Positions 9,301 to 17,161 of a stretch of 64,000 bases of DNA are shown piece by piece. Source of the stretch: Arcobacter sp. GTDB taxonomy: Bacteria; Campylobacterota; Campylobacteria; Campylobacterales; Arcobacteraceae. A model generated the notes under the pieces. It did no database searches, had not been told where the DNA came from, and saw only the letters and a list, made by a program, of their open reading frames with translations. Location of the stretch: NCBI GenBank assembly GCA_002869565.1, contig PKUJ01000003.1, positions 1-64,000 on the forward strand, in the 5' to 3' direction. Both the position numbers and the translations under genes were made by a program. Each line of letters starts with the position of its first letter. The first letter of the stretch is position 1.

Positions 9301-10116
9301 ACCCACGCCACTATTTGTACCATTACAAATATATGGACTTCCATCATCAAATTTAATTAATTTATCTTGATAATCTTTTAATAAACCAAAAATTTGTCCA
9401 TTTGCATCAAAATCACCTGTTCTTAAAATAGTTGAATATCCTATTGATTGCTCTTCACCATTTACATATGCTTTAGATGATACCTGTTGCGTATTCATTG
9501 CTGTTTCAGTTGTTGGTGTTATAATCTCTTCAAATCTTACATCAACCCTCTTTGTTGTTTTTGAGGCAGGTATTTTTGCAATATTTTTTTCAAATTTAGA
9601 TTTTACAGCAGGATCAACATCAACATCAGACATAATTGCGGCACTTATTGCATCAAAAGAAGAAAAGTCTGTAATATCATCTGTTGCATTTTTAAAAGTA
9701 TCTGAAATTTTTATACTTCCTGATCTTTCGATCTCTGCTTGGGAAAGACCTGTTGCTGCACTTAAATATCCCCAAATAGCATCTTTACTAATGCCTGCAT
9801 TAGCTGCACTAGCTAAAATTTCATCAATAGTTAAATTATCTTCTGGCGTAGCAGTTAATTCTTTTCCACCAAATTTAAAAGTACAAGTATCTCCACTATT
9901 GTATGAATACTCTCCATTTGCTCCTGTTACACCTGAAATTGAACCACAGGTATAATCTATGTTTGACAGGAAGGGATTTATTACTAAGGCACCTGTTGAA
10001 GAAGAACTAGAGGAAGAACCTACAAAAGGAGTTGAGGATGAACCTCCACCACAACCAATAAAGGCTATCGAAGTAACTATAGCAGCTGCTGCAATGCTAA
10101 AGTGTATTTTTTTCAT
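6310..10116 (-). CDS. Lipoprotein fusing a PhoX-like (DUF839) domain to a choice-of-anchor-I domain
   Basis: A 1268-residue protein. It has a lipoprotein signal with Cys22 (FIGC), a Gly/Ser-rich linker with two serine runs, a small module with two cysteines (about 50-90), and a helical stretch. A PhoX-like DUF839 beta-propeller region follows (about 190-765; typical phrases RTGDFDANGQ, GRFSHELSYVMPDNKTVYMS, EGITFDKNSGKLYVAMSE). The C-terminal choice-of-anchor-I/LVIVD-type propeller spans about 780-1268 (LPDMVTFNEDGTKVIVANEGEP, EPEYITVSGNYAYVTLQENN, GDGREY, PEALTIGKVGTKTYAFVGLER, DKSPEGMKFI). PhoX proteins are calcium-dependent phosphatases normally exported by Tat; here a Sec lipoprotein signal is used instead. 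Phosphate scavenging is a reasonable guess, not shown. The two domains are usually separate proteins. Confidence 0.72.
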   Translation of the reverse strand: MKKIHFSIAAAAIVTSIAFIGCGGGSSSTPFVGSSSSSSSTGALVINPFLSNIDYTCGSISGVTGANGEYSYNSGDTCTFKFGGKELTATPEDNLTIDEILASAANAGISKDAIWGYLSAATGLSQAEIERSGSIKISDTFKNATDDITDFSSFDAISAAIMSDVDVDPAVKSKFEKNIAKIPASKTTKRVDVRFEEIITPTTETAMNTQQVSSKAYVNGEEQSIGYSTILRTGDFDANGQIFGLLKDYQDKLIKFDDGSPYICNGTNSGVGSGLDYSSFLNVNNKLYMVSQFECQIGAMYMTELEQDSTTGALSAKDGTLKFISQKDEFGGFVHCAGQKTPWESHLGSEEYENDARAVEKSVDSTTGLTGNKYYDESAKFWGGDAKKISPYYYGWTPEVKITSAGEADYTKHYSMGRFSHELSYVMPDNKTVYMSDDGTNVGFFMFVADKAKDLSAGTLYAAKWNQTSSKGAGAANLTWVNLGHATDSEIKTILDKDGNVATNDAPKFSEIFDAVETAGGICTEGYTSINTSAGNECLKIKDGMEKVASRLETRRYAAIKGATTEFRKEEGITFDKNSGKLYVAMSEVRKGMEDNSSNDLGGNNDIKLSSNSCGAVYALDIATSKVNDTASSAISSSYVVSNMYSIIEGTPTTYADTSIYAGNTCDVNGISNPDNVTFLANSDILTIGEDTGKHKNNIVWGYNVKTGELTRTFAAPVGAETTSPFWYNDLANGFGYLSVVTQHPDSTTTDAGQSAIGYVGPFKNLTKLNDVETINSVSKIATLSTGLKGGSEIVAFDKNTNKMFTTNGANNALDITPLSYNSETKTTNLGTTTSISLAAYGAGVQSVASKNGKVAVAVGSANKVTTKGKVVVFDTDGNLISQTTVGYLPDMVTFNEDGTKVIVANEGEPDASSGSYVDVAGSIGIVTLANTDANDNANGYAEVGFASATLTDALDGTPVRLGGTPSNDKSLDLEPEYITVSGNYAYVTLQENNAVAKVDISGDTPSLVLIKSFGAKDYSTLNTIDIEEEGYALMKNYAGLHGLYMPDSIASYTVDGSTYLVTANEGDGREYCSSADPDCNNPIFSDEKKIKKLNLDSTIASDYTNEDDLKVLTDMGDVDSDSDYDKLYAFGARSFSIWNNEGVLVFDSADQLSKLTSKIMPTLFNQDDGKIDGRSGNKGVEPEALTIGKVGTKTYAFVGLERQNVFVVYDITTPTDVKFVKYIVAETDGDKSPEGMKFIKAEDSLTGNALLLVAYEISGTTAVYEIK

Positions 10117-10383
10117 TTACTTTTCCTTGATTTTTTTATTTATATCACTCATATCTTACATATGAATATCACAGAATTTTAGAAAAGTTTGGTTACACAT
10201 TTATTACAGGTTATCTGAATGGTTAGTGAAATAATTATCTACATGTTTGTTATTTTAGAGTATTCATCCTATTTATAATTTAATATAATTATTTATGATT
10301 TATTATCTATATATAACTAATTATATTAATGTAACTTAGATGTAATAGATTTTTCCTAGAATTTCATATTCTAAGGAGAAACA
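10117..10383. other. Divergent intergenic region, 267 bases
   Basis: Very A+T-rich spacer between the minus-strand lipoprotein and the plus-strand acyltransferase. I see several TATAAT-like strings and a clear ribosome-binding site (AAGGAG, about 10374) for the plus-strand gene, but no ORF, RNA gene or convincing operator. Confidence 0.6.
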
Positions 10384-12093
10384 ATGATTGATGTGCAAAA
10401 AGAGATAGAAAAAAAGTTTCCAAATGTGGCAAAAAAGCCAAACTTTTTAAATAAATCCTTAATAAAGCTTGCAAAAAAAGTAGTTCATGAAAATTCTATA
10501 AATGAATTTTTAGGCAAAAATTCTCACCTAAAAGGTTTTGAATTTGTAGATGCAGTATTAGATTATTTTAATTTTGATTATACTGTATCAAGTAATGATT
10601 TACAAAATATTCCAAGTTCTGGAAAAGTAGTAATAATAGCAAATCACCCATTAGGTGGACTGGATGCCCTTTCTCTTTTGAAATTAGTTGGAACAGTAAG
10701 AAGCGATGTAAAAATTGTTGCAAATGATTTTTTAGTTGGAATAGAAGCATTAAAATCACTTTTTATTCCAATTGATAATTATAAAATGAGACAATCGAAA
10801 AAAGATATACAAGCAGTTTATGATGCTCTAAATAATGATCAAGCAATTATAATTTTTCCAGCAGGAGAAGTAAGCCGCGCTAGTGCAAAAGGAATTAAAG
10901 ACCCCCTTTGGAATAAAGGTTTTTTAAATTTTGCAACAAACTCAAATGCACCTATTTTACCAATTTTTATTGGTGGAAAAAATTCAAGAACATTCTACAC
11001 TATGTCTGTTATAAACAAAACTTTTTCAACGCTACTTTTATCAAATGAAATGTTTAAAAAGAAATCTACAAACATAAATATAAAAGTTGGTGAAATAATC
11101 CCAAATGAAAATATTAAACCAAGAGGCTTAGATAAAAAATATCTTGTAAGCCTCTATAAAAAACATCTTTATTCTCTAAAAAAAGGAAAAAAATCTTACT
11201 TTGTCACACAAAAAGCTATAGCTCATCCACAAAAAAAAGATGATTTAGTAAAAGAACTAAAAAAGTCTACACTTATTGGTGAAACAAATGATGGTAAAAA
11301 GATTTACTTATATGACTATGAAGATGATTCTGTTGTACTAAAAGAATTAGGAAGATTAAGAGAATTATCTTTTAGAAAAGTAGGAGAAGGAATTAATAAA
11401 AAAAGAGATACTGATAAATATGATATTTATTACCAACACATTATTCTTTGGGATGAAAATGATTTAGAAATTGTTGGTTCATATAGGATAGGAAATGGAG
11501 ATTTTATTAATAAAAATATAGGTGTTAAAGGTTTCTATTCTAATACCTTATTTAAATACCACGAAGAATTCAATCCTTATTTAAAAGATTCTATCGAATT
11601 AGGAAGAAGTTTTGTACAACCCAAATATTGGGGGACAAGAGCTTTAGATTACCTATGGTATGGAATTGGTGCATATTTAAAAAATTATCCAAATATCAAA
11701 TATATGTTTGGTCCTGTTTCAATTACTGGGACTTTTCCAAGTGCGGCGAAAGATATGATGATTTTTTATTATTTACATTATTTTTCAAATAAAGAGGAAA
11801 TAATTGAACCCAAAATACCATATCAATACTCTTCACATATTCAAGATTTAAAAGAAAATTTTATTTTAGATGATAGAAAAAAAGATTTCAAAGTTTTAAA
11901 ATCTAGTTTAAATAGTATGGGTGTTACGGTTCCAACACTATATAAACAGTACTCAGATATTTGTGAAGAAGGGGGAGTTAAATTTTTAGGATTTAATGTT
12001 GACCCAGATTTTTCAGATTGCGTTGATGGATTTATACTTGTAAATGTAGAAAAGATTAAAGAGAGCCAAAAAAGAAGATATATCGGAGCTTAG
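10384..12093 (+). CDS. OlsF-like bifunctional acyltransferase (PlsC-type plus GNAT-type)
   Basis: A 569-residue protein with two acyltransferase halves. The N-terminal half (about 60-280) has the PlsC-family His/Asp site NHPLGGLD near residue 87, with five residues between His and Asp, and an FPAGEVSR motif near 160. The C-terminal half (about 300-510) resembles OlsB/N-acyl amino-acid synthases: the EIVGSYRIG strand, SIELGRSFV, and GPVSITGTFP. This order matches OlsF, an ornithine-lipid synthase in which the C-terminal half acylates ornithine and the N-terminal half adds the second acyl chain. Ornithine-lipid synthesis is therefore likely, though another amino-acid lipid is possible. The stop codon overlaps the 3' end of the convergent antiporter gene by 4 bases. 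Confidence 0.75.
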   Translation: MIDVQKEIEKKFPNVAKKPNFLNKSLIKLAKKVVHENSINEFLGKNSHLKGFEFVDAVLDYFNFDYTVSSNDLQNIPSSGKVVIIANHPLGGLDALSLLKLVGTVRSDVKIVANDFLVGIEALKSLFIPIDNYKMRQSKKDIQAVYDALNNDQAIIIFPAGEVSRASAKGIKDPLWNKGFLNFATNSNAPILPIFIGGKNSRTFYTMSVINKTFSTLLLSNEMFKKKSTNINIKVGEIIPNENIKPRGLDKKYLVSLYKKHLYSLKKGKKSYFVTQKAIAHPQKKDDLVKELKKSTLIGETNDGKKIYLYDYEDDSVVLKELGRLRELSFRKVGEGINKKRDTDKYDIYYQHIILWDENDLEIVGSYRIGNGDFINKNIGVKGFYSNTLFKYHEEFNPYLKDSIELGRSFVQPKYWGTRALDYLWYGIGAYLKNYPNIKYMFGPVSITGTFPSAAKDMMIFYYLHYFSNKEEIIEPKIPYQYSSHIQDLKENFILDDRKKDFKVLKSSLNSMGVTVPTLYKQYSDICEEGGVKFLGFNVDPDFSDCVDGFILVNVEKIKESQKRRYIGA

Positions 12094-13736
12094 CTCTGAT
12101 TTGTCTTCTTCTGAGCATCAGAAAAATCAAGTATACACTCTTTTGTTTCATCAACTAAAGCACGAGCCATAATATCGTCTTCTACAATAATGTGCTCTAA
12201 ATGAAGAGATTTAAGATCTTCTTTTTCACTAAATCTAGTAACCTTTACAATTGTTTTAGTATTATGTGTTAAATCATCAATTACTTCACAAATCAAATGA
12301 ACTTTTTCTGCATTATCTATAGCAACAATAACTGCACAAGCATCTTTTATATTTACCGATTCCAAAATATGTTTATGGGATGCATTTCCAAAAATAATTG
12401 GTTCTTCTGCTTTATATCCCATTTCGAAATACTTTAAATTATGCTCAATAATTACATATTCATGCCCGTCAAGCCTAAGATTATGTGCTATTTCTTGCCC
12501 TAAGTGTCCAAATCCTAAAACAACAATATGTCCTTTTGTATTTTTTTCAATATTATAAGTATTAGGAATCATCATAGAATCTTCATGTAATAAATATGAA
12601 GCTAAAGAAGACATATTTTTTAAAGCTATTGGAGTTAATATCATAGAAATTACAATCGTAACTATTAATATTTGAGAATAAACTGGGTTAATTAAACTTC
12701 CACTTCTTGCTAATTCTAAAATTGCTAAAGAAAATTCTCCTATTTGGACTAATGAAAGTGCAGTTTTAAAAGCAACTCTTTTTGTATCATTTATTCTAAC
12801 CACAGCATAGATTATAAGATATTTTAGAACAAGCATTATTGGAAGCAATATTAGAATTGTAAAAATATATTCAGATATAACTGTAAAATTTATTTGCATA
12901 CCAACTGTAATAAAGAATACCCCTAGTAATAAATTTCTAAAAGGGGTTAAATCTGCCTCAACTTGATGTTTAAATTTAGTTTCACTAATCATCATTCCCG
13001 CAACAAAAGCTCCTAAAGAGTATGTAAAACCAAAATAGTGTGCTATATATGATGCACCAATTGCAATTAAAAGAACAGAACCTACAAAAAGTTCATCTGA
13101 TTTTGATTTTGTTACATGTTCAAAAAATGGTTCTAATAAATACTTACCTACAAAATATAATAATGCTATTAGAACTATTGCAGCTATCGTTGTTTTAAGA
13201 ATAAGAAACCATATATCTGTTTTACCATTATCTGAAAAAAGTGATATCATCAATAAAATTGGGATAACTGCAATATCTTGCATAATCAATATACCAAGAA
13301 CTCTTTGCCCATGTCTTTTTTTAATATCATTGGTTTCATTATATATTTTTAAAACTATGGCTGTGGAGGAAAGAGATAATGCAGCACCTATAACTAAAGA
13401 AGTTTTTAATCCAAAATCCAAAATATAAATACAAACTAAAAGAACAAGTACTGTAGTAAGTATAATTTGAAGAGAACCTGTAAAAAAAACTTCCATTCTC
13501 ATTTTTTTAAGATGCTCAATTGAAAATTCTAATCCAATAGTAAACATCAAAAATACTACACCAAACTCAGCAATTTCTTTTAAGTCATGATTATTAACTG
13601 CTTCATGTAAACCAAAAGTATAAGCAATTATTGTTCCTGTAAATATATAACCTATAATCGTTGGAAGGTGAAATCTTTTTAATAATAAATTAACAACAAT
13701 AGCAATTAATAATGTCCAAAAAATTATCCCTAACAT
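12090..13736 (-). CDS. KefB/CPA2-type cation:proton antiporter with RCK domain
   Basis: A 548-residue protein. About 12 hydrophobic segments (1-385) form a Na+/H+ exchanger domain with family phrases LPTIIGYIFTG, GVVFLMFTIGLEFS and FGFTYSLGAFVAGMMISETK. A cytosolic TrkA-N/RCK domain (about 400-520) follows, with a nucleotide-binding loop in VVLGFGHLGQEIAHNL. Members exchange K+ or Na+ for protons and protect against electrophiles or pH stress. No ancillary KefF/KefG flavoprotein is adjacent. It begins 14 bases after the end of the TOTE-type gene and may be read from the same long minus-strand transcript. Confidence 0.88.
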   Translation of the reverse strand: MLGIIFWTLLIAIVVNLLLKRFHLPTIIGYIFTGTIIAYTFGLHEAVNNHDLKEIAEFGVVFLMFTIGLEFSIEHLKKMRMEVFFTGSLQIILTTVLVLLVCIYILDFGLKTSLVIGAALSLSSTAIVLKIYNETNDIKKRHGQRVLGILIMQDIAVIPILLMISLFSDNGKTDIWFLILKTTIAAIVLIALLYFVGKYLLEPFFEHVTKSKSDELFVGSVLLIAIGASYIAHYFGFTYSLGAFVAGMMISETKFKHQVEADLTPFRNLLLGVFFITVGMQINFTVISEYIFTILILLPIMLVLKYLIIYAVVRINDTKRVAFKTALSLVQIGEFSLAILELARSGSLINPVYSQILIVTIVISMILTPIALKNMSSLASYLLHEDSMMIPNTYNIEKNTKGHIVVLGFGHLGQEIAHNLRLDGHEYVIIEHNLKYFEMGYKAEEPIIFGNASHKHILESVNIKDACAVIVAIDNAEKVHLICEVIDDLTHNTKTIVKVTRFSEKEDLKSLHLEHIIVEDDIMARALVDETKECILDFSDAQKKTNQS

Positions 13737-13750
13737 TTTTCCCTCTATTT

Positions 13751-15862
13751 TTAAATATAATGCATCTGCTTATAACCCTCAACTCTTTTTTTGTAAGAGG
13801 AGTTAAGCATAGCATGTTTATAATCTAAAAAATCAATAGCTAAACACTCTTGATTTCCTCGACCAATTCTTCCTAAATATTGTACAAGTCTACCATAATA
13901 TGAAATTGGTGTAGCAAAAATTATTGTATTTAAATGTGGAAAATCAATTCCTTCACCAAAATATGAAGTAGTTGCTAAAATAAGATTTTTACTTTCAACT
14001 AATTTCATTTTTTCTTCTTGTTCTTTTTTACTAAAACTTCCATGAATAGCGACAAAATCTATATTTTCATTTAATAACTTTTCTTCAAGAATACTTATAT
14101 GTTCAATTCTATCAGTTAAAAGCAAAATTTTCCTATCTTTGTTTAAAATAATTTGTTTAATCAATAAATTATTTCTGTTTTCATCTGTACAAAGTTCATT
14201 TATAAGTATTGCATAATTATCAGACTCACTTATAAAGTCAGTTCTAATTATTTCTAAACGATTATTAAAAGTTCTTTTTTTCTTATGTTCATAAGCAATT
14301 TTTCCAAGTTGTTGGAATAAGATTGGCTCTAAACCATCTTTTCTATTGGGAGTTGCACTTAAACCCAAAATATATTTTCCAAAAAATTGTTTTACAATTA
14401 ATTCAAAAGTAATGGCAGGTATATGATGACACTCATCAACTATTACAAAGGAGTATTGATTGATAATATCAGGGTTATTTTTCAAACTTTGCATAGTTGC
14501 AACATCGATTTTACCGTTTAATTTATTTTTTCCTTTTCCTAAATATCCTATATCTTTTTTTGAATATCCAAAATAATCAACAAACCTCTCAATCCATTGA
14601 TTTAAAAGCATGTTTTTATTTACAACTATCAACGTGTTACAAGCTCTAAGTTCAAACATTTTTGCACCAAGCAAAGTTTTTCCAAATCCAGGAGGAGCAA
14701 CACAAATACAAAAATTGTTTTTCGTAATTTTTTCTATGGCAGTATTTTGTTCAGGACGAAGTTCAAATAATACTTTCTTTGTCTCAACCTTTTCATAATA
14801 TGTTTTATTTACAATCTCATAATTAACATTATATTCAGAGAAAAAAATTTTTATTTGATATATCAAACCACGTGGTATTTTCAAGTAAGTTTCATCTTCT
14901 TCAAAGTTTTTTATAACTCTTGGCGTATTATAAAGAGGTTTGCGCAATGATAATAAAACTTTTATCTGAGGGTTATCAAAACTTGCAAAACTTTTTAACT
15001 TATTAATAAAACTTTTTGATAAATTAAGTGTTGGAATATATAAAAAATCATACAGTTTTATTTCTAATTTAAAAACTGGGAATTCAATATTGGCAAACAT
15101 AATATTTGAATTATTAACTTCTTCAAAATTTAAAAATTTTAAAACAGTTTCTAAAGAAATTTTATTTATATTTTGCAAAATTTGCCATTGATCTTCATAA
15201 ATTACATTAGTAATAGGATTAAAAAATACTGTTTTATTTTCATCTCTATATTTTAAATGAAGAGGTAATTCAATAGCTTCCCCTAAACTTGCGTTTGTAG
15301 CAAAGTCTTTATTTGGATACAATTTTGCAGTTATTTTTGATTTTTTTAAAATATATTCTGCAAATTTTTTTGCATCTTTTGTATCAATAAACTATTCAAA
15401 AAAAATCCAAACTAAAATTGAATTATATGAACTATACTCAAACAAAGCCTCTATTTTTATGCTATTGAAACTTTTTTGTAAGTAATTAATATCTTTTTTT
15501 AAAATTTCTAAAACTATATATTTTGATTTATTTTCTTTATTAGTTAAATAAGAAGCTAATTGAACTTGTCCTCTTAAATGAAGTTCAATATCTTTATTTG
15601 TAACAGGTAAGAAATCTGTACCTTTAAAGGTTTGAGTTATATGATAAAAACCTTTTTTTGAGCCATCTTTACTAACCCATTTTTTAGCAAAAATATCTTG
15701 CCTTGAAAAAAATAGAGTTTTAAAAAGCTCTATTTTTTCATTTTTTGTAAGTTGTCTATTTTGATTTTCAACTAAAATAGATTCAAGTTTTTTTATCTCT
15801 ACTTCAATCTCTTGTTTCTTAGAATAGAGATATTTTAGTCTATCAACTGTCTTTTGATTCAT
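13751..15862 (-). pseudogene. TOTE-type primase-helicase split by an in-frame amber codon
   Basis: Two frames, 15392-15862 (156 aa) and 13751-15322 (preferred start TTG), are one reading frame of 704 codons interrupted only by TAG at 15392-15394. The 23 codons between stop and TTG read straight on as conserved sequence (FIDTKDAKKFAEYILKK). The N-terminal half has the hallmarks of the TOTE conflict-system primase domain: LFKTLFFSRQDIFAKKW, FLPVTNKDIELHL, VWIFFE, then LYPNKDF and EDQWQIL. Residues expected at the primase active site (an Asp-Phe-Asp and a Gly-Ala-His motif in relatives, from memory) are replaced by LEILKKD and SILVW. The helicase half is complete: Walker A PPGFGKT near 391, DECHH near 477, LSATPNRKDG, QYLGRIGRG near 664. 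No nuclease domain is fused. The start overlaps the bactofilin gene by 20 bases. Confidence 0.8.
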
Positions 15863-16289
15863 GCTCTATTTGATGTGATGGAGATACAATAATATTATTA
15901 ATTTTACTCTCGATTTCATCATATCGACTTTTTAGTTTAGAACCTTTTTTGATACCTTGTCCTTCAAAATTTCCAGATTCATCGATTATTAATTCATTGT
16001 ATTGCATTGTTCCAATTACTTTTCCATTAGCTAAAATTTGTACTTCATTACAATCAATTTTACCATCTAAAAGTCCACTTACTATCAAGTTATTTGCTTT
16101 TATATCACCAATAACTTCTCCAGTTTTTCCTATAGAGATTACATCTGCTTCTAAAATAACACCTTCGAATTTTCCATCGATGTGAACAGATCCTTCAGTT
16201 GAGATCCCTCCAATAATACAAGTGCCTTGTGCTATTACTGTTGCACCATTCTGTGCTGTTCGTTTATTAGCCTTACCAAAGATTCCCAC
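15843..16289 (-). CDS. ccmA: Bactofilin (CcmA-type cell-shape protein)
   Basis: A 148-residue protein with a central bactofilin beta-helix (about 18-115) recognisable by GATVIAQGTCIIGGI, GSVHIDGKFEGVI, GEVIGDIKANNLIVSG and GKVIGTMQYNELI. Bactofilins polymerise without nucleotide and scaffold cell-wall enzymes. In H. pylori CcmA works with the Csd M23 endopeptidases to set helical shape, and the same gene order is kept here. The start overlaps the 3' end of the M23 peptidase gene by 55 bases, implying translational coupling. Its own 3' end overlaps the TOTE-type frame by 20 bases. Confidence 0.9.
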   Translation of the reverse strand: MGIFGKANKRTAQNGATVIAQGTCIIGGISTEGSVHIDGKFEGVILEADVISIGKTGEVIGDIKANNLIVSGLLDGKIDCNEVQILANGKVIGTMQYNELIIDESGNFEGQGIKKGSKLKSRYDEIESKINNIIVSPSHQIEHESKDS

Positions 16290-17161
16290 TGAACTCTCCT
16301 CTCTTTTTTTAATATATTATCATAATTTCCAAGTTGCCATCGAATAAATTCTTTCGGATTTAGAATTTTTGAAGCATATCTTACCTCATAATGTAAATGT
16401 GCGGCAGTACTTCTACCACTATTTCCACTTAAAGCAATTTCTTGATTTTTTCTAATGATATCACCTACTTTAACATTTGTTTTATTTAAATGTGCATAAA
16501 TAGTTTCAAAACCATAATTATGTTGTATTTTTATTACTCTTCCAAAGTCACCAATGTTTCTTGGCTGAACAAAACTAACTATCCCATCAGCAGTTGCATA
16601 AACTTTTGTTTTCATGCGAGCTTTTAAATCAATCCCTCTATGGAATTTTTTTGCTTTTGTAATTGGATGTATTCTATAACCAAAGTTTGAAGTTACCCTA
16701 GTACTTTCTAATGGTGCTCCATTTGGAATAGTAGTTAACATATACATTTTTATTTTATCATTTATTGAAGCCAAAGTTTCTTGAGTTATTTCAGCTTTTT
16801 TATCTTCATCTTGTTTTAAACCAATCATCTCTTCAATATGATCTAATTTAGAACTTAAAGCTTCAATATCTTGAACTTTACCTTTTATTTGCATTGAATA
16901 AAATTGGTTTTGAGCTTGAAGTTTTTTTTCTTTTTCACCAAGAAAAGTAATCTCTTGCTCTTTTAATTGAATTTCCTGTTCTTTTTGAATTTTAAGGTTA
17001 TCCATTTTTTCATTCAATTCTGAGATAAACCAAAAGCCACTAGCTATTACAGTAAGTACAAATAATATTATAAAAAGAATTAGTTTTTTTGCAATTTGGT
17101 GGACATTAAAAGCTCTTGTTCCATGAACATCTGAAACAGTAATAATTAATCTATTTTTCAT
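16235..17161 (-). CDS. M23 family metallopeptidase, Csd1/Csd2-like
   Basis: A 308-residue membrane-anchored endopeptidase: one transmembrane helix (about 26-48), a coiled coil (about 50-115) and a LytM/M23 domain (about 165-280). Zinc ligands are visible in FHRGIDLKA (His and Asp) and AAHLHYEVRY (His-x-His), with YAHLNK and SGNSGRS as other family marks, so it looks catalytically competent. M23 enzymes cut peptidoglycan cross-links; beside bactofilin and folC this is the positional equivalent of H. pylori csd1/csd2, where two such genes are adjacent. Only one is present here. Its 5' end overlaps folC by 11 bases. Confidence 0.87.
   Translation of the reverse strand: MKNRLIITVSDVHGTRAFNVHQIAKKLILFIILFVLTVIASGFWFISELNEKMDNLKIQKEQEIQLKEQEITFLGEKEKKLQAQNQFYSMQIKGKVQDIEALSSKLDHIEEMIGLKQDEDKKAEITQETLASINDKIKMYMLTTIPNGAPLESTRVTSNFGYRIHPITKAKKFHRGIDLKARMKTKVYATADGIVSFVQPRNIGDFGRVIKIQHNYGFETIYAHLNKTNVKVGDIIRKNQEIALSGNSGRSTAAHLHYEVRYASKILNPKEFIRWQLGNYDNILKKERRVQWESLVRLINEQHRMVQQ

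Noticed and set aside
10117..10383. Pho box in front of the phosphatase-like lipoprotein
   Set aside because: A string resembling GTTACA repeats is present, but it does not match a known Pho operator and spacing is irregular.
13751..15322. Independent helicase gene with a TTG start
   Set aside because: The frame continues upstream without a break to the amber codon and joins the primase half, and no ribosome-binding site precedes the TTG.
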